A DNA stretch of 64,000 bases from Elmis aenea (Eukaryota > Arthropoda > Insecta > Coleoptera > Elmidae): assembly GCA_947652605.1 (NCBI GenBank), contig OX393578.1, forward strand, positions 54,009,415 to 54,073,414, in the 5' to 3' direction. The notes under the pieces are model-generated. The model made no database searches and was not told where the DNA came from. It saw only the letters and a program-made list of their open reading frames with translations. Of this stretch, positions 41,937 to 51,886 are shown one piece after another. Positions within the stretch are counted from its first letter, which is position 1, and every line of letters starts with the position of its first letter. Position numbers and translations under genes: made by a program.

Positions 41937-42589
41937 ATATAAAAGACGCGGTTCCAAACCCGGAAACCAAGATTGTATTATGGATAACGGCCGCGAAAGC
42001 CTCAAGAATAAAACATACACCACAATTTCTCAAATTACAGAGCTTTTGCAAGGGTTTCGTTTTTGACGTTTTTCTCCAAAATTGTTCAGGATATTTTCAA
42101 AAACTTTGCATCATTTTACTTGTATAGGATGCGCAAATTGGTAAATAGAAACATTTCGATTTTACCTCTGTCGGTTTCATGGCCAACGCAAAAATTACAC
42201 AGAGCCTTGATCAGATTCTAGCGATAACATATCGTTACCCTGGTCAGAATTTTTTCTCTTGCAAGTCATTTGATATTAGAATGAACCTGACCTAACCTAA
42301 CCTGACCTGTTTGTGGGTTTTCATTTCTTTACACATTATGTTCAACATACGCTCTTCGAATGTTTAACAACTTTTACACGCTGATTTAAAATTTAATATA
42401 CATTTTCACTCATTTCTTTGGTAGCTAATTATTCCCTATGAAGACAATCTGGATGAGCAATTCAACAAAAATGTATTAGAATATACGTCATCTGATTTGC
42501 ATTGACGAAATCTATGACGAAACCATTCTCGAATACGTCAAAAATCATTTAATCGGTTCCTTGCTTTGGTGCAAGATGGCAGCTATCGT

Positions 42590-42637
42590 TTCGCGACCCA
42601 TTACAAATTACCACGACCCTTAGGTTGAGAAACGCTG
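42590..42637. mobile_element. hAT right end (sister of the 37871-39706 copy)
   Basis: CGCGACCCATTACAAATTAC continues to CCTTAGGTTGAGAAACGCTG, a typical hAT terminus ending CAGCG on the reverse strand. The rest of the element is not recognisable upstream. Confidence 0.55.
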
Positions 42638-42640
42638 ATC

Positions 42641-43312
42641 CATACAATATAAAGCAAATAAGGGTAATATATTCGTAAAGGTACACAAAATACAATGTTT
42701 AATTGCTTACATGAATACTTTTCTTAAAACAACCGTAATTTATATATTTTCCAGTGACCGAAGTTTTATGGATAATTTACCTCTAACTCAAATATATTTC
42801 TCTGTGAAATACAGACTTAAACAAATAGTAGGTTTAATTTAACGATAAACCTGGAGTTTTCATATTTACATAAACGTGTTATCCCTACGCTTTGCCTAAA
42901 TATTTGTTGGTACGTAATTAGGTACAATGAAAATAACGATATCGAATCAAAATTGAGTTATAAGTGAGCGGTAAATAGGACTATAACATAATTATGTAGA
43001 TTTTATAATCACAAAAAAATAGACTGGTGTGGCCACCTACGGATTTCGCCATGTGTTTTGTATGTTAGTGGTATATTTGTGCTTTTGTGTGTATAAAATG
43101 ATCTTTTAAATTTTCGATATTCTCCGGCCTCTTAGCATAAACTTAATTTTTAAGGTGACCCCAAAGGAAAAAGTCTAACGGACAAACTCTTATTTGAATT
43201 GTTTAGTTTTACTCTGAGGTTTGATAGTCATTATTTCTACTTTGACAAGATCTTTTTAAAATAATTCAAAAAAATAATCTCTCATCGTGACTGCACTATT
43301 TTAAGGGGAGAA
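42641..43312. other. No recognisable gene
   Basis: AT-rich; probably includes the 5' terminal region of the mariner-like pseudogene that follows, but no inverted end was identified. Confidence 0.45.
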
Positions 43313-43319
43313 AACTGCA

Positions 43320-44307
43320 ATGATTAATTTATCTGAAAAACGTATTGAAATTTTAATGATCGTGGGATATGGAGAAAGAAGGAGAAACCAATCAGAAGTG
43401 TGCAATTTATTCAACAACTTATATCCCGAATTTCAAATTTCTCAAATTTTGTATAAATTTCAAGAGACAGGCTCTGTCAAGGATTTGCCAAAAACTGGTA
43501 CTATCAATTATAAATGAAGAACGTGAAAATGTGATTTTGAATGCGTTTGAAAATCCACAAGTTTCTTTTCGACAAATTGCTTGAGACTGTAATCTAACGA
43601 AATCCACTGTTCATAACGTTTTAAGAAAGGAGAAGTGGTCTAAAGCTTATATGGTCCATAATTGTTTGCTGACGACTTTGATCGAAGATTGCAGTTTTGT
43701 GAAGAATTAACTACTTGACTTGAAGAAGATGCAAATTTTCATAAGAACATCCCCTTCACCGATGAGTCGACGTTTTGTTTGAACGGTACAATGTACAAAC
43801 AAAACACACTCAATAACAGCAGAAAACCAATGCCTGGGCAGGAATCATTGGCACTCAAATTTTGGGGCCGTATTTTTTGAGACTATTTAACAGCCGATAT
43901 TTATATAAATATTTTACAATTTAAGTTAGTGCCTGTCTCGAATGTTTTATTTTCGAACGAGGAGGATCCAGATATACCCCATAATAGAATATGGGTACAG
44001 CAAGATGGGGCTCCTCCTCAATTCGGAATTAATGTTCGTCACTTTTTAAATAACACGTTCACTAATCGATGGATAGACAGAAGAAGTTCGATGGAATGGC
44101 CGGATTTAAGTCCGTTAGACTTTTTCCTTTAGGGTCAACTTAAAAATAAAGTTTGTGCTAAGAGATATCGAAAATTTAAAAGATCGTATTAGAGCGGAGA
44201 TGAGGTCTATTACTCCTGAAATGGTTGGGAATGTTATTAACGGGTTTAAAAACCGAGTTTATCATTGCCAAGCTGTAAATGGTTCACAGTTTGAACAGTT
44301 ATTGTAG
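43320..44307 (+). pseudogene. Decayed Tc1/mariner (DD41D-like) transposase
   Basis: Starts MINLSEKRIEILMIVGYGER; HTH parts ETGSVKDLPKTG and NEIHCS/VLRKEKWSKAY follow with frameshifts. Catalytic boxes: PFTDEST (about 43760), VQQDGAPPQFGINVRHFLNN (about 44005) and LSPLDFFL (about 44115). Ends NGSQFEQLL at 44307. Only 37 residues separate the last two aspartates because the usual WPPRSPDL is shortened to WPDL, a four-residue loss. At least four stops or frameshifts. Same type as the 31-34 kb gene but a different family. No paired terminal repeats seen. Confidence 0.8.
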
Positions 44308-44641
44308 ATTTCGTCAAAAAATTGTAGTTCTTATGATGTTTTTGTTAGAAATAAATACTAAACAATTAAAATAATTTGAGCGTATTTTAGGCGTTTTTGT
44401 CAAAAAGTTGCTTAAGTAAGGTTACTAAAGTTTTGCGTCATTGAAAAGAGAAAAAAATATCTATCAAATAAGTATAATACCTATAGGGACATTTTTTTAT
44501 TAAAAAAAATCAATTGTTTTTCATTGCGCTTTTGTTTTTCGAAAAAATAGAATTTAAATTTTGTCTTATGGTGCAAAACTAAGTACCAAAAGAGTTTTAC
44601 TCAAAACATTATTCCCTGAAGTGGATATTTACTGAGATATA

Positions 44642-45549
44642 CCGGGTGATTCAGTGACTGTCGCACCCTTATAACTTTTTAGTTATTGAAAAAACCCCAA
44701 CAAACCTTATATTTTTGGAAACGGCGACAAATTCTCTATTAAATGATGTGCATTTGTTATCTCTACGATGATGTATGTCAATTCCGCGATAGACAACTGT
44801 GTTTTGTTTTTAAATTACATAGTATACAATTTTTTTTATTGATTTGCATAGAGAATTTTATTCTGAATCCGACCGTGTATTAAAAAGGTATGCTTGCATA
44901 AGAAATTTTTGGAAAAAAATCAGTTCAAATTTTATTCAAATCATAGCAAACAGTCTATTTAAGATAACAAAAAACGAACAAATCTTAAAAATGATACTAT
45001 AAATATCAATGGAAATGTATTAAAAAATAATTCATAAAAAAATTAGACTCTAATTTCAAGCAAGCAGTTACAAATAGAGGACAACAGTGTTTGGAATGTA
45101 AATACATTAAAGCCTAATTTTTTATGTCGACGTTTATTATTTGTTTTTATTTTTTTTTAAAATTTATTTCTAATACATTTCCATTTATAGTTATTAGTTA
45201 TAGTATAATTTTTAAGCTTCGATCGTTTTTTGTTATGTTAAATAGACTGGTTGCTATGATTTGAATAAACTTTAAACTGATTTTTCTCGAAAATTTTATT
45301 ATGTATGCATACTTTTTTAATACACCGTCGGATTCAGAATTACATTTTCTATCCAAATCAACAAAAACATGTATACTACGTAATAAAAAAAAAATAATAC
45401 AGTTGCCTATCGCGGAATTGACATACGTCATCGTAGAGACAACATTTAATAGAGAATTTGTCACCGTTTCCAAAAATATAAGGTTTGTTGGGACTATGTT
45501 CAATAATTAAAAAGTTAAAGGGGTGCGACAGTCAAACTGAATCACCCGG
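44642..45549. mobile_element. Palindromic TA-flanked element (CCGGGTGATTCAGT ends)
   Basis: Left CCGGGTGATTCAGTGACTGT and right (reverse) CCGGGTGATTCAGTTTGACT; TA duplicated (44640-44641, 45550-45551). Arms of about 350 bp mirror each other (GTTGTTGGGG... AACAAACCTTATATTTTTGG on the left, inverted on the right). Open frames at 45198-45510 lie wholly in the arm and have no known motif. Confidence 0.75.
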
Positions 45550-46329
45550 TATAGCATATTCCATATCTTTTGGACACACTGTGTATACAGGGTGCACCAC
45601 GACCCTGAGATTCTTCGATAGCTTCTTTATTAATGAAAATATCAAATAATATTTAATACAAATATTGTGCGAACCTATTTTCTACATAACCTAAAATTAT
45701 TTTCAAATATACAGGGTGTTTCGTTTGACCGGCACATATAAAAATTTAATTTTTTTAAATAGAACACTCTGTATATTTTTACATTTTTGGATTTTTCTTA
45801 AAATTTACTTTAAAAAATGTAAAAGGTTATATGGGTCTTAAGTCAACCGTTTTCGTAAAATTTACATTTTTGTGAAAATTTTGAGCGATACAGCACTTTC
45901 AATTTTTTTTTCTTATTAAAGTTATTTAAAAAGCGATAAAATTTCGTTTAAAATTTAGATTGACAATAGATTAAGTAACACTTTGCGCTTTTAAAAATAT
46001 TATACAGGATGTTTTTTACGCTTGGTCAAACTTGTGAAATTTTAAACACCGATAAGTCAATTTTCTTAAATGTAACACCCTGTATATTTTTACATTTTCT
46101 TGTAGAGAATTTAATTGTCTTTCGAAATTATTAAGCATGTCCTATACCTAAAGTTAATATTTTTTGAGCTATCTCGATTTTTGTTAGTATTACTAAGGCA
46201 ATTAAAATATTTTAAAGTGGGCCATGGACGTAAGTCGTAATTTTTCAAAGAATTTTTAAACAAAAGAATAAAAAGAGCTGCAACTTTAATTTTAGGCTAA
46301 AAATGTACCCCATTTTACCGAAATTTATC

Positions 46330-46612
46330 GTATAAATTGTTCAAGATTCTGTCCTTGTTCTACGCACAACCGTAGACCTTGTCTGAAAGACTCTAGCTCC
46401 CTTTATAACATTTCGGGGGTTATACCATCAAAAGCAACACGAATCCTGTTCTGCATATCTTCAGCAGTTTTTGGGGGGTCTTGATACACCTGTTTTATGG
46501 GTCCCCACAAAAATAAATCTATAGGGGTAAGATCAGGTGACCTAGGTGGCCAGGAGATTGGTCTACCTCGTTCTATCCATCTATTAGGATATTCTGTGTT
46601 CGGCAACTGCAT
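46330..46612 (-). pseudogene. Tc1/mariner transposase C-terminus, left arm
   Basis: Reads NRWIERGRPISWPPRSPDLT, then PIDLFLWGPIKQVYQDPPKT and AFDGITPEML, followed after a stop by ESFRQGLRLCVEQGQNLEQF. SPDLTPIDLF holds the third catalytic aspartate. The N-terminal two thirds are missing. It points outward to the left terminus. Confidence 0.8.
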
Positions 46613-46624
46613 TACTTGCTGTGT

Positions 46625-46742
46625 TGCTTTTAATGGTATAACCCCCGAAATGTTATCAAGAGTGCTAGAGTCTTTGAGACAACATCTACGGCTGTGCGTA
46701 GAACACGAACAAGGATATAATTTTAAACAATTTATACCATAA
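46625..46742 (+). pseudogene. Tc1/mariner transposase C-terminus, right arm
   Basis: Reads VAFNGITPEMLSRVLESLRQ then HLRLCVEHEQGYNFKQFIP and stop at 46742. This is the same protein end as the left arm, on the opposite strand, and begins further downstream, so the join is asymmetric near 46622. Confidence 0.8.
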
Positions 46743-47494
46743 ATTTCGGGGAAAAGGGGTACATTATTGGACTAAAATTAAAGTTGGAGCTCTTTTTATT
46801 TTTTTGTTTAAAAATTCTTTGAAAAATTACGACACGTCCATGGCCCACTTTAAAATATTTTAATTGCCTTAGTAATACTAATAAAAATCGAGATAGCTCG
46901 AAAAATATTAACTTTAGGTATAGGACATGCTTAATAATTTCGAAAGACAATTAAATTATCTACAAGAAAATGTAAAAATATACAGGGTGTTACATTTAAT
47001 AAAAATGACTTATCGATGTTTAAAGTTTCACAAGTTTGACCAAGCGTAAAAAACACCCTGTATAATATTTTTTAAATGTAGCTAGCGCAAAGTGTTAATC
47101 TATTGTCAATCTAAATTTTAAACGAAATTTTACCGCTATTTTAAACAACTTTAATGTTAAAAAAAATTGAAAGTGTTGTATTGCTCAAAAATTTCATAAA
47201 AATGTAAATTTTACGAAAACGGTTGACTTAAGATCCATATAACTTTTTACATTTTTTAAAGTAAATTTTAAGAAGAATCCAAAAATGTAAAAATATACAG
47301 GGTGTTCCATTTAAAAAAATTAAATTTTTATATGTGCCGGTCAAACGAAACACCCTGTATATTTAAAAATAATTTTATGTTATGTAGAAAATAGTTTCGC
47401 ACAATATTTGTAAAAAACATTTTTTGATATTTTCATTAATAAAGGAGCTATCGAAGAATCTCAGGGTCGTGGTGCACCCTGTATAAAGGTATAT

Positions 47495-47905
47495 CTGTTG
47501 TAGTTATGAGAATAAATTTTCATTTCGCCTATCCTTTCTCTCAAAGCATCGTCTAAATAAATATTTAACAAAATGGGAGATGAACTGCAGCCTTAACTTA
47601 GGCCCATGTTTGTGTTTTCTTTTAGTGTTTTATTTTCGGATATACATATCCTTGCGTTTAGATAAAATTCTTTGATCACATATATTAAGTGATTTGGAAT
47701 ACTTTCGTTTTTGCATGTTTTTCCACAGTTTGTGTCTGGGCACTCGGTCAGAAGCTTTTATATAGCCTACAAAGAGTATATGTGTCTCTCTATTGTATTA
47801 CTTGCGTTTTTCTACCAGCTGCTTTAAAGTAAATACGTTATCAACAGTTAGACCTTACTTGTCGGAATCCATTCTAAATGTAATATACACATAAAGAGAA
47901 TGTTA
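47495..47905 (-). pseudogene. LINE reverse transcriptase fragment
   Basis: Minus strand: GLTVDNVFTLKQLVEKRK (about 47865), then ETHILFVGYIKASDRVPRHK, LWKNMQKRKYSKSLNI and, after frameshifts, ARICISENKTLKEN, NMGLS and LFRRCFERKDRRNE-like sequence near 47540. This corresponds to RT motifs around TTDNIFTLKQL, LFVDYQKAFDRVPR and the GLRQG block. The first catalytic aspartate is changed (VGYIKASD). It abuts the palindromic element at 47481. Confidence 0.75.
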
Positions 47906-48704
47906 GCGCGTTTTATCTCGAAATTCATTATTTAAGTAGCTACAATAATAAATGGAAAAAGTTGTTTACTATATAATGGGTCGGGTTACTCTTTTTGCGG
48001 TTTTGAAGAAACTTCAAGCCTAAGCAAATGAAATACGCCCGCATCCAGATTTCTTGCTGAGAACGAAAATAGAATATCTTGAATAGACGGGCCACTGTGT
48101 GATTACCTGCTGTCAGTCTGATATAACAGCTTTTTTGGCAGCAGAATTTTCTTGTTTATTAAATTTCATTCAACCAAAGACTTATACAATCATCAATCGA
48201 TGAAGGTTTTAGTATTTTAATGAAGCTGTTAAACATAATAATTATTTAATTGGCTCGTACTAAGCTTAGTTAGTCCTTTTTTTATATCAGTTTCAGCCTA
48301 AATGTGCGACTATTATACGTTTATTCTTTTATACAGTCATAACTTTACCAAGAGCGGTACATATTTAAATGTCTTACTTCTGAAACTTTTGGAGTAAAAC
48401 GTTTTTAACGACTTGGTGACAGTTGCGCATAAAAAAGTTACGGCGCTAAAACATAGAATATATTGTATTATAATGCTGTAAAACGGCTATGAAAAAATCG
48501 GTGTTGATTTCCTGGAACTATAAAGTTTCTTGTACATTAAAATTGTTTATGACTTACAAATTATTGTCAGAATTACAGATTAATTGTTTGATCGACAGTA
48601 CAAAATATGTTTGCAAAATCTTCAAATTTAATTAAGTCATGGTTAATTGCAACTGCATATAGTTATTACAAAAATGTTTATATTTTTTTAATTAAATAAC
48701 TATA
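47906..48704. other. No recognisable gene
   Basis: AT-rich, no motif seen. Confidence 0.5.
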
Positions 48705-49328
48705 CAGGGTGTGTAAAAACTGGTGGAAGCGCTACACGTGGCGATGTTCTTCGTAAAATTCCAAGTCGAAAATCTTAATACGAAAATGTTGTACCATGCT
48801 TGCTGTGTCTGCAAGAGGTCCTTAAAGTTTTGACATTTAGTCCTTTAATAAGCGTTATTATTTAATACTTGCAAATGAAAAAGCTGCAATTTGGAATAAA
48901 AATAAATTTCGAATAGTATTTTTTCCTAGGTATTGTGTTCTTCCTTTCAAAAATTGGTGTTGAAAATATGTAAATCACTGATTTGAATGAAAATAATACA
49001 TATGGCAACATTGTCATTAGCTGTCATCTCTGTTTTTCTCGTAATTATTTCTAGTTTGTGTTAGACGATACCCAAAAGTTTGCAGCTATGTTTACGAACT
49101 GAAGGCTTTCAGTTCGAACAAAAATTGTAAGTACCTAAGTAAAAATTGCTAATAAAAAAATGTCCGAACGCAAATCAATGTATGCAATGTTGCCAATTTT
49201 TTTTTTCTTTAAATGGTTTCTGAAGCCATAGGAATTAGGAAGCATGATACAACATTTTTGTATCAAGATTTTCGACTTAGAATTTTACGAAGAACATCGT
49301 GACGTGTAGCCAATTTATACACACCCTG
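48705..49328. mobile_element. Tc1/mariner-type MITE (CAGGGTGTGTAAAAACTGG ends)
   Basis: Inverted arms of about 100 bp: ATGTTCTTCGTAAAATTCCA then TCGAAAATCTTAATACG (48745-48785) against 49250-49300. TA flanks 48703-48704 and 49329-49330. Interior has no motif. Confidence 0.7.
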
Positions 49329-49439
49329 TATTAGTTGTTCATAAAATAACAATAATTTGTTATGTTGCAGTTAGACACAGAGTACTACACAAATGTAACT
49401 TATTGATCTTGTTAATTCGTAAGAAAATATCTCATTTAA

Positions 49440-49735
49440 TTATTGCATGCACCAGTGACGTTCCATTAAAAAAAAAATTACCTCTTTTTAAAAAACCGAT
49501 TGTGCATCCTTCAAAGCCGATCAAAGTAACCTATATGTCAATTAAATTTTACGAAAACGTTCTTTGAACACTTTCTTGAGAAAATAAAATTCAATTTACG
49601 GCACACTTAATAAGAAAATAAATTTTCGTCCAAAAATTATTTGACGTTAGATAAATTAATCAAACTGTTGCAGTATACAAAAATGCTTCTTTTTTCCAAT
49701 AATGTAAAAATATCCAGGCTGAACAATTAAGCGCA
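49440..49735. mobile_element. Arm fragment of the DD41D element family
   Basis: Matches the inner right arm of the 31235-34452 element (compare 34081-34290): ATGTCAATTAAATTTTACG, TTCAATTTACGGCACACTTA and ATTATTTGACGTTA occur in the same order. Ends at a degenerate CAGGCTG terminus. Confidence 0.55.
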
Positions 49736-50946
49736 CTCGAACTGCAGAAATTTTAATCACTTGTACCTAAGCACCACTCGAACTGCAGAAAGTAATTTAG
49801 CATGAGAGCTAAGCCGCAAAAATTCTTTAATTATACCTTTCCTGGAATTTCGTATTCAGGTAAGCGGTCATAAATGGTTGGAGTATTCCTCAATATTCAC
49901 CACTTAAATTGAATGAAATTAAAGAAAAAATAAAATTTTTATTATTGTCAATAATAACGTACAGGGTGGGCAAATTTCGATGTTTCCATAGGGAATCTCG
50001 GTAACTATAAAAGGTATCGAAAACGGACCCCGCTTCCTCGATCTCTTTTGTTCGAGAAAAAGTTAATGGTGAAAACTAAAATTGGTTATCGTCTTTTATT
50101 TTTGTTAACTCGATTTGTCGACTTTTCGTTTTATGACTGTCTCGCTTGTTCATGAAAATAAAGAAAAATAATTTTGACGTTTTACAGAAAAGACACTTTT
50201 TTGATAAGAAAGCAGTGGCTTAGAAAATTAAAAAAAAAAATTTGAAATACGAGTTCTGACATAAAGTATGATATGTTAGAATTCAAAGTAATAATAATTC
50301 TGAAGCTGCATGTGAAACTTATTTTAATCATTACCTAGAAAGAAGGCAATCTAATAAATCTATTTTTGGAAGATTAAAACAAAATATCATTTTGGGGACA
50401 AATTAAAGATAATTTATAGTAAAATAGTAATAATAATATGAATGAACTAAGAGAAAATTTTATACTGTGTATTAATTCTGTTTCTATTATTCATATTCAC
50501 AACGCAGTTTAGAGTGTTTCAAGGCGATGTGAATTATTTGTTGCAAATAATGGAAGTCAGTTTGAAAATTCAATGTAAATAGCTTTTTTGAATTATCTTC
50601 TAGTTTGTATCATTATATCCCTGCTTTTTTGAAAATTGTAGATGATAATTAGTAACAACCTTTTGACTATTTTTAATTTTGTATTACTTTGTTCTGGCTT
50701 TGATAAATGTCGCACAATTAATGAGATTTTGTTTTAATCTTCCAAAAATTGATTTATTAGATTGTCCTCTTTATGGATAAAGATTAAAATAAGTTTCACT
50801 TGCAGCTTGAGAATAATTATTACTTTGACTAGAACATTCGAACATATAATACTTTTCGTAATATTCGTAAGCCATTTCGTGTTTTTAAGGTACAAAAATA
50901 CAAACAATCAACAATTAAACGTGATTGTGTCTGTCAAATTCTCCAT

Positions 50947-51105
50947 CCGGGTGTAACTGAGTTCTGGTACACCCCCTATTTTTTCTTTAGTTTCGGTTTT
51001 AGATAAATGAAATTTTAGTCATATGATATGTGTAAAAAACCGGATTATTTGAACAGATGTACACTATTGTTTCACTTCTGGTTTGCCGGAAATGACCCTA
51101 CACTT
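50947..51105. mobile_element. Terminal part of a DD41D-family copy
   Basis: CCGGGTGTAACTGAGTTCTG to CCGGAAATGACCCTA repeats the first 160 bp of the 31235-34452 element with moderate divergence. It stops where the tRNA-derived SINE begins. Confidence 0.7.
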
Positions 51106-51110
51106 TACCG

Positions 51111-51385
51111 AGCTTGGTGGCTGGTTGGTAAAACAACCTAACTTGTAATCGGGAGGTCCTGGGTTCGATTCTCAGGGCCGACTGTCATTGTAGAGGTTTC
51201 AGGTGGTTTCCTCTTTGGTTAAGGCAAATGCTGTGGCAGTACTTCCACCTATCCTTACCCATCCTTGACTATCCACATCCTCACCCATTATCCTTGTACC
51301 TCTACGACTGAAGAGGGGGTCAACCCCGCTACAGCAGTCTCCGCGCGAGCGGAACAAAACACGTGACCACCACACATACACTTTT
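51111..51385 (+). mobile_element. tRNA-Thr-derived SINE
   Basis: The head is tRNA-like: A box TGGCTGGTTGG (51118-51128), anticodon-arm region CTTGTAATC with TGT anticodon, and B box GGTTCGATTCT (51162-51172). The arm AGGTCCTGGG...CTCAGGG is as in tRNA-Thr(UGU). It lacks a proper 3' acceptor match and is followed by about 200 bp of unrelated body (GTTTCAGGTGGTTTCCTC ... GGGGGTCAACCCCGC), so it is a SINE rather than a tRNA gene. The exact end and LINE partner are unknown. It is transcribed, if at all, by RNA polymerase III. Confidence 0.7.
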
Positions 51386-51886
51386 TCATTTGAACCGGTG
51401 CACAAGAATTGCAGAAATTTTAATCCCAACTCTTATAACCATGCCTTAATTCGACACTCGAACTGCATAAACTTAACTTTTGTGTAATTTTTTTGTAGTA
51501 GACAAAAACATCACCAAGCTTCGTTTTGTTTTAATAGCAATTGCATAAATTCTAACTGCCCCTGCACTGGGTTTTTCACTGTAGCATTCACAGCTAAAAT
51601 GTAGACTATGTTCACGGCGGACTTTACAAATCATAGAAGGAATTCCGCTGTACAGCAGAATGTAACTAGAAAATACCCTCAAACCGCCGCGCGTGCCCAT
51701 AATACAGCTTCAACGGCGGAAAGGGACTGTATATACGTATAAAATCCTCCCTCCGGCGGACTTCGAAGCCTATAGAAGCTATTCCGCCGGCGGACATATA
51801 GCCACTTCCATTTTTAAAAACAGATTTTGACTAACTATTACGGTAGCTGAGATATTTCGTAAAACATTCGAATTTGCTCCACCCTG

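Larger units (their letters stand above)
41187..42012 (+). mobile_element. Penelope-like element, 5' truncated, with inverted pLTR pieces
   Basis: ACATACACCACAA is duplicated at 41174-41186 and 42013-42025. The left border has an inverted piece (CAATCTTGGTTTCCGGGTTT ... TTGACGTTTCGACC, 41188-41251) of the sequence that in direct orientation forms the right border (GGTCGAAACGTCAACTAC ... CCAAGATTGTATTATGG, 41916-41982). Such mixed-orientation terminal repeats are typical of Penelope-like elements. The element encodes the end of the RT-GIY-YIG protein. Confidence 0.85.
40805..42244. repeat. Foldback repeat FB1, split by a Penelope-like element
   Basis: Left arm 40805-41186 (ACTAACAAGGGAGGGTTGCG onward), right arm 42013-42244 ending ATATCGTTACCCTGGT. 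Between them lies an 826-bp retroelement with a 13-bp target duplication. The right arm is shorter than the left. Confidence 0.8.
45588..47481. mobile_element. Palindromic Tc1/mariner element made of two 3' ends
   Basis: Ends CAGGGTGCACCACGACCCTG with TA on both sides (45586-45587, 47482-47483). The arms mirror each other for almost their full length. Each arm holds the 3' end of the same transposase gene, reading outward (46612 to 46330 minus; 46625 to 46742 plus). Inside each arm the short modules TACAGGGTGTT and AACACCCTGTA recur (45711, 45766, 46004, 46072; 46980, 47053, 47296, 47350). Confidence 0.85.
49962..51886. mobile_element. Possible TA-flanked element with nested insertions
   Basis: Left CAGGGTGGGCAAATTTCGAT and right (reverse) CAGGGTGGAGCAAATTCGAA are similar and both follow TA, but the match is short. 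A right end like it recurs at 53520-53555. Between them are a DD41D arm, a SINE and two GGCGGACTT...ATAGAAG repeats (51618, 51755). The pairing may be fortuitous. Confidence 0.35.

Noticed and set aside
42283..42312. CCTAACCTAACCTGACCTG resembling insect telomere repeats
   Set aside because: Only two exact CCTAA units in a row; too short to be an interstitial telomere tract. A similar run at 23420 is equally weak.
45198..45510. About 100-codon ORF in the palindrome arm
   Set aside because: It lies entirely in the inverted arm of the 44642-45549 element and is open on both strands by composition.
51111..51183. Functional tRNA-Thr gene
   Set aside because: The A/B boxes and anticodon region are good, but the acceptor arm does not pair and a SINE body follows.
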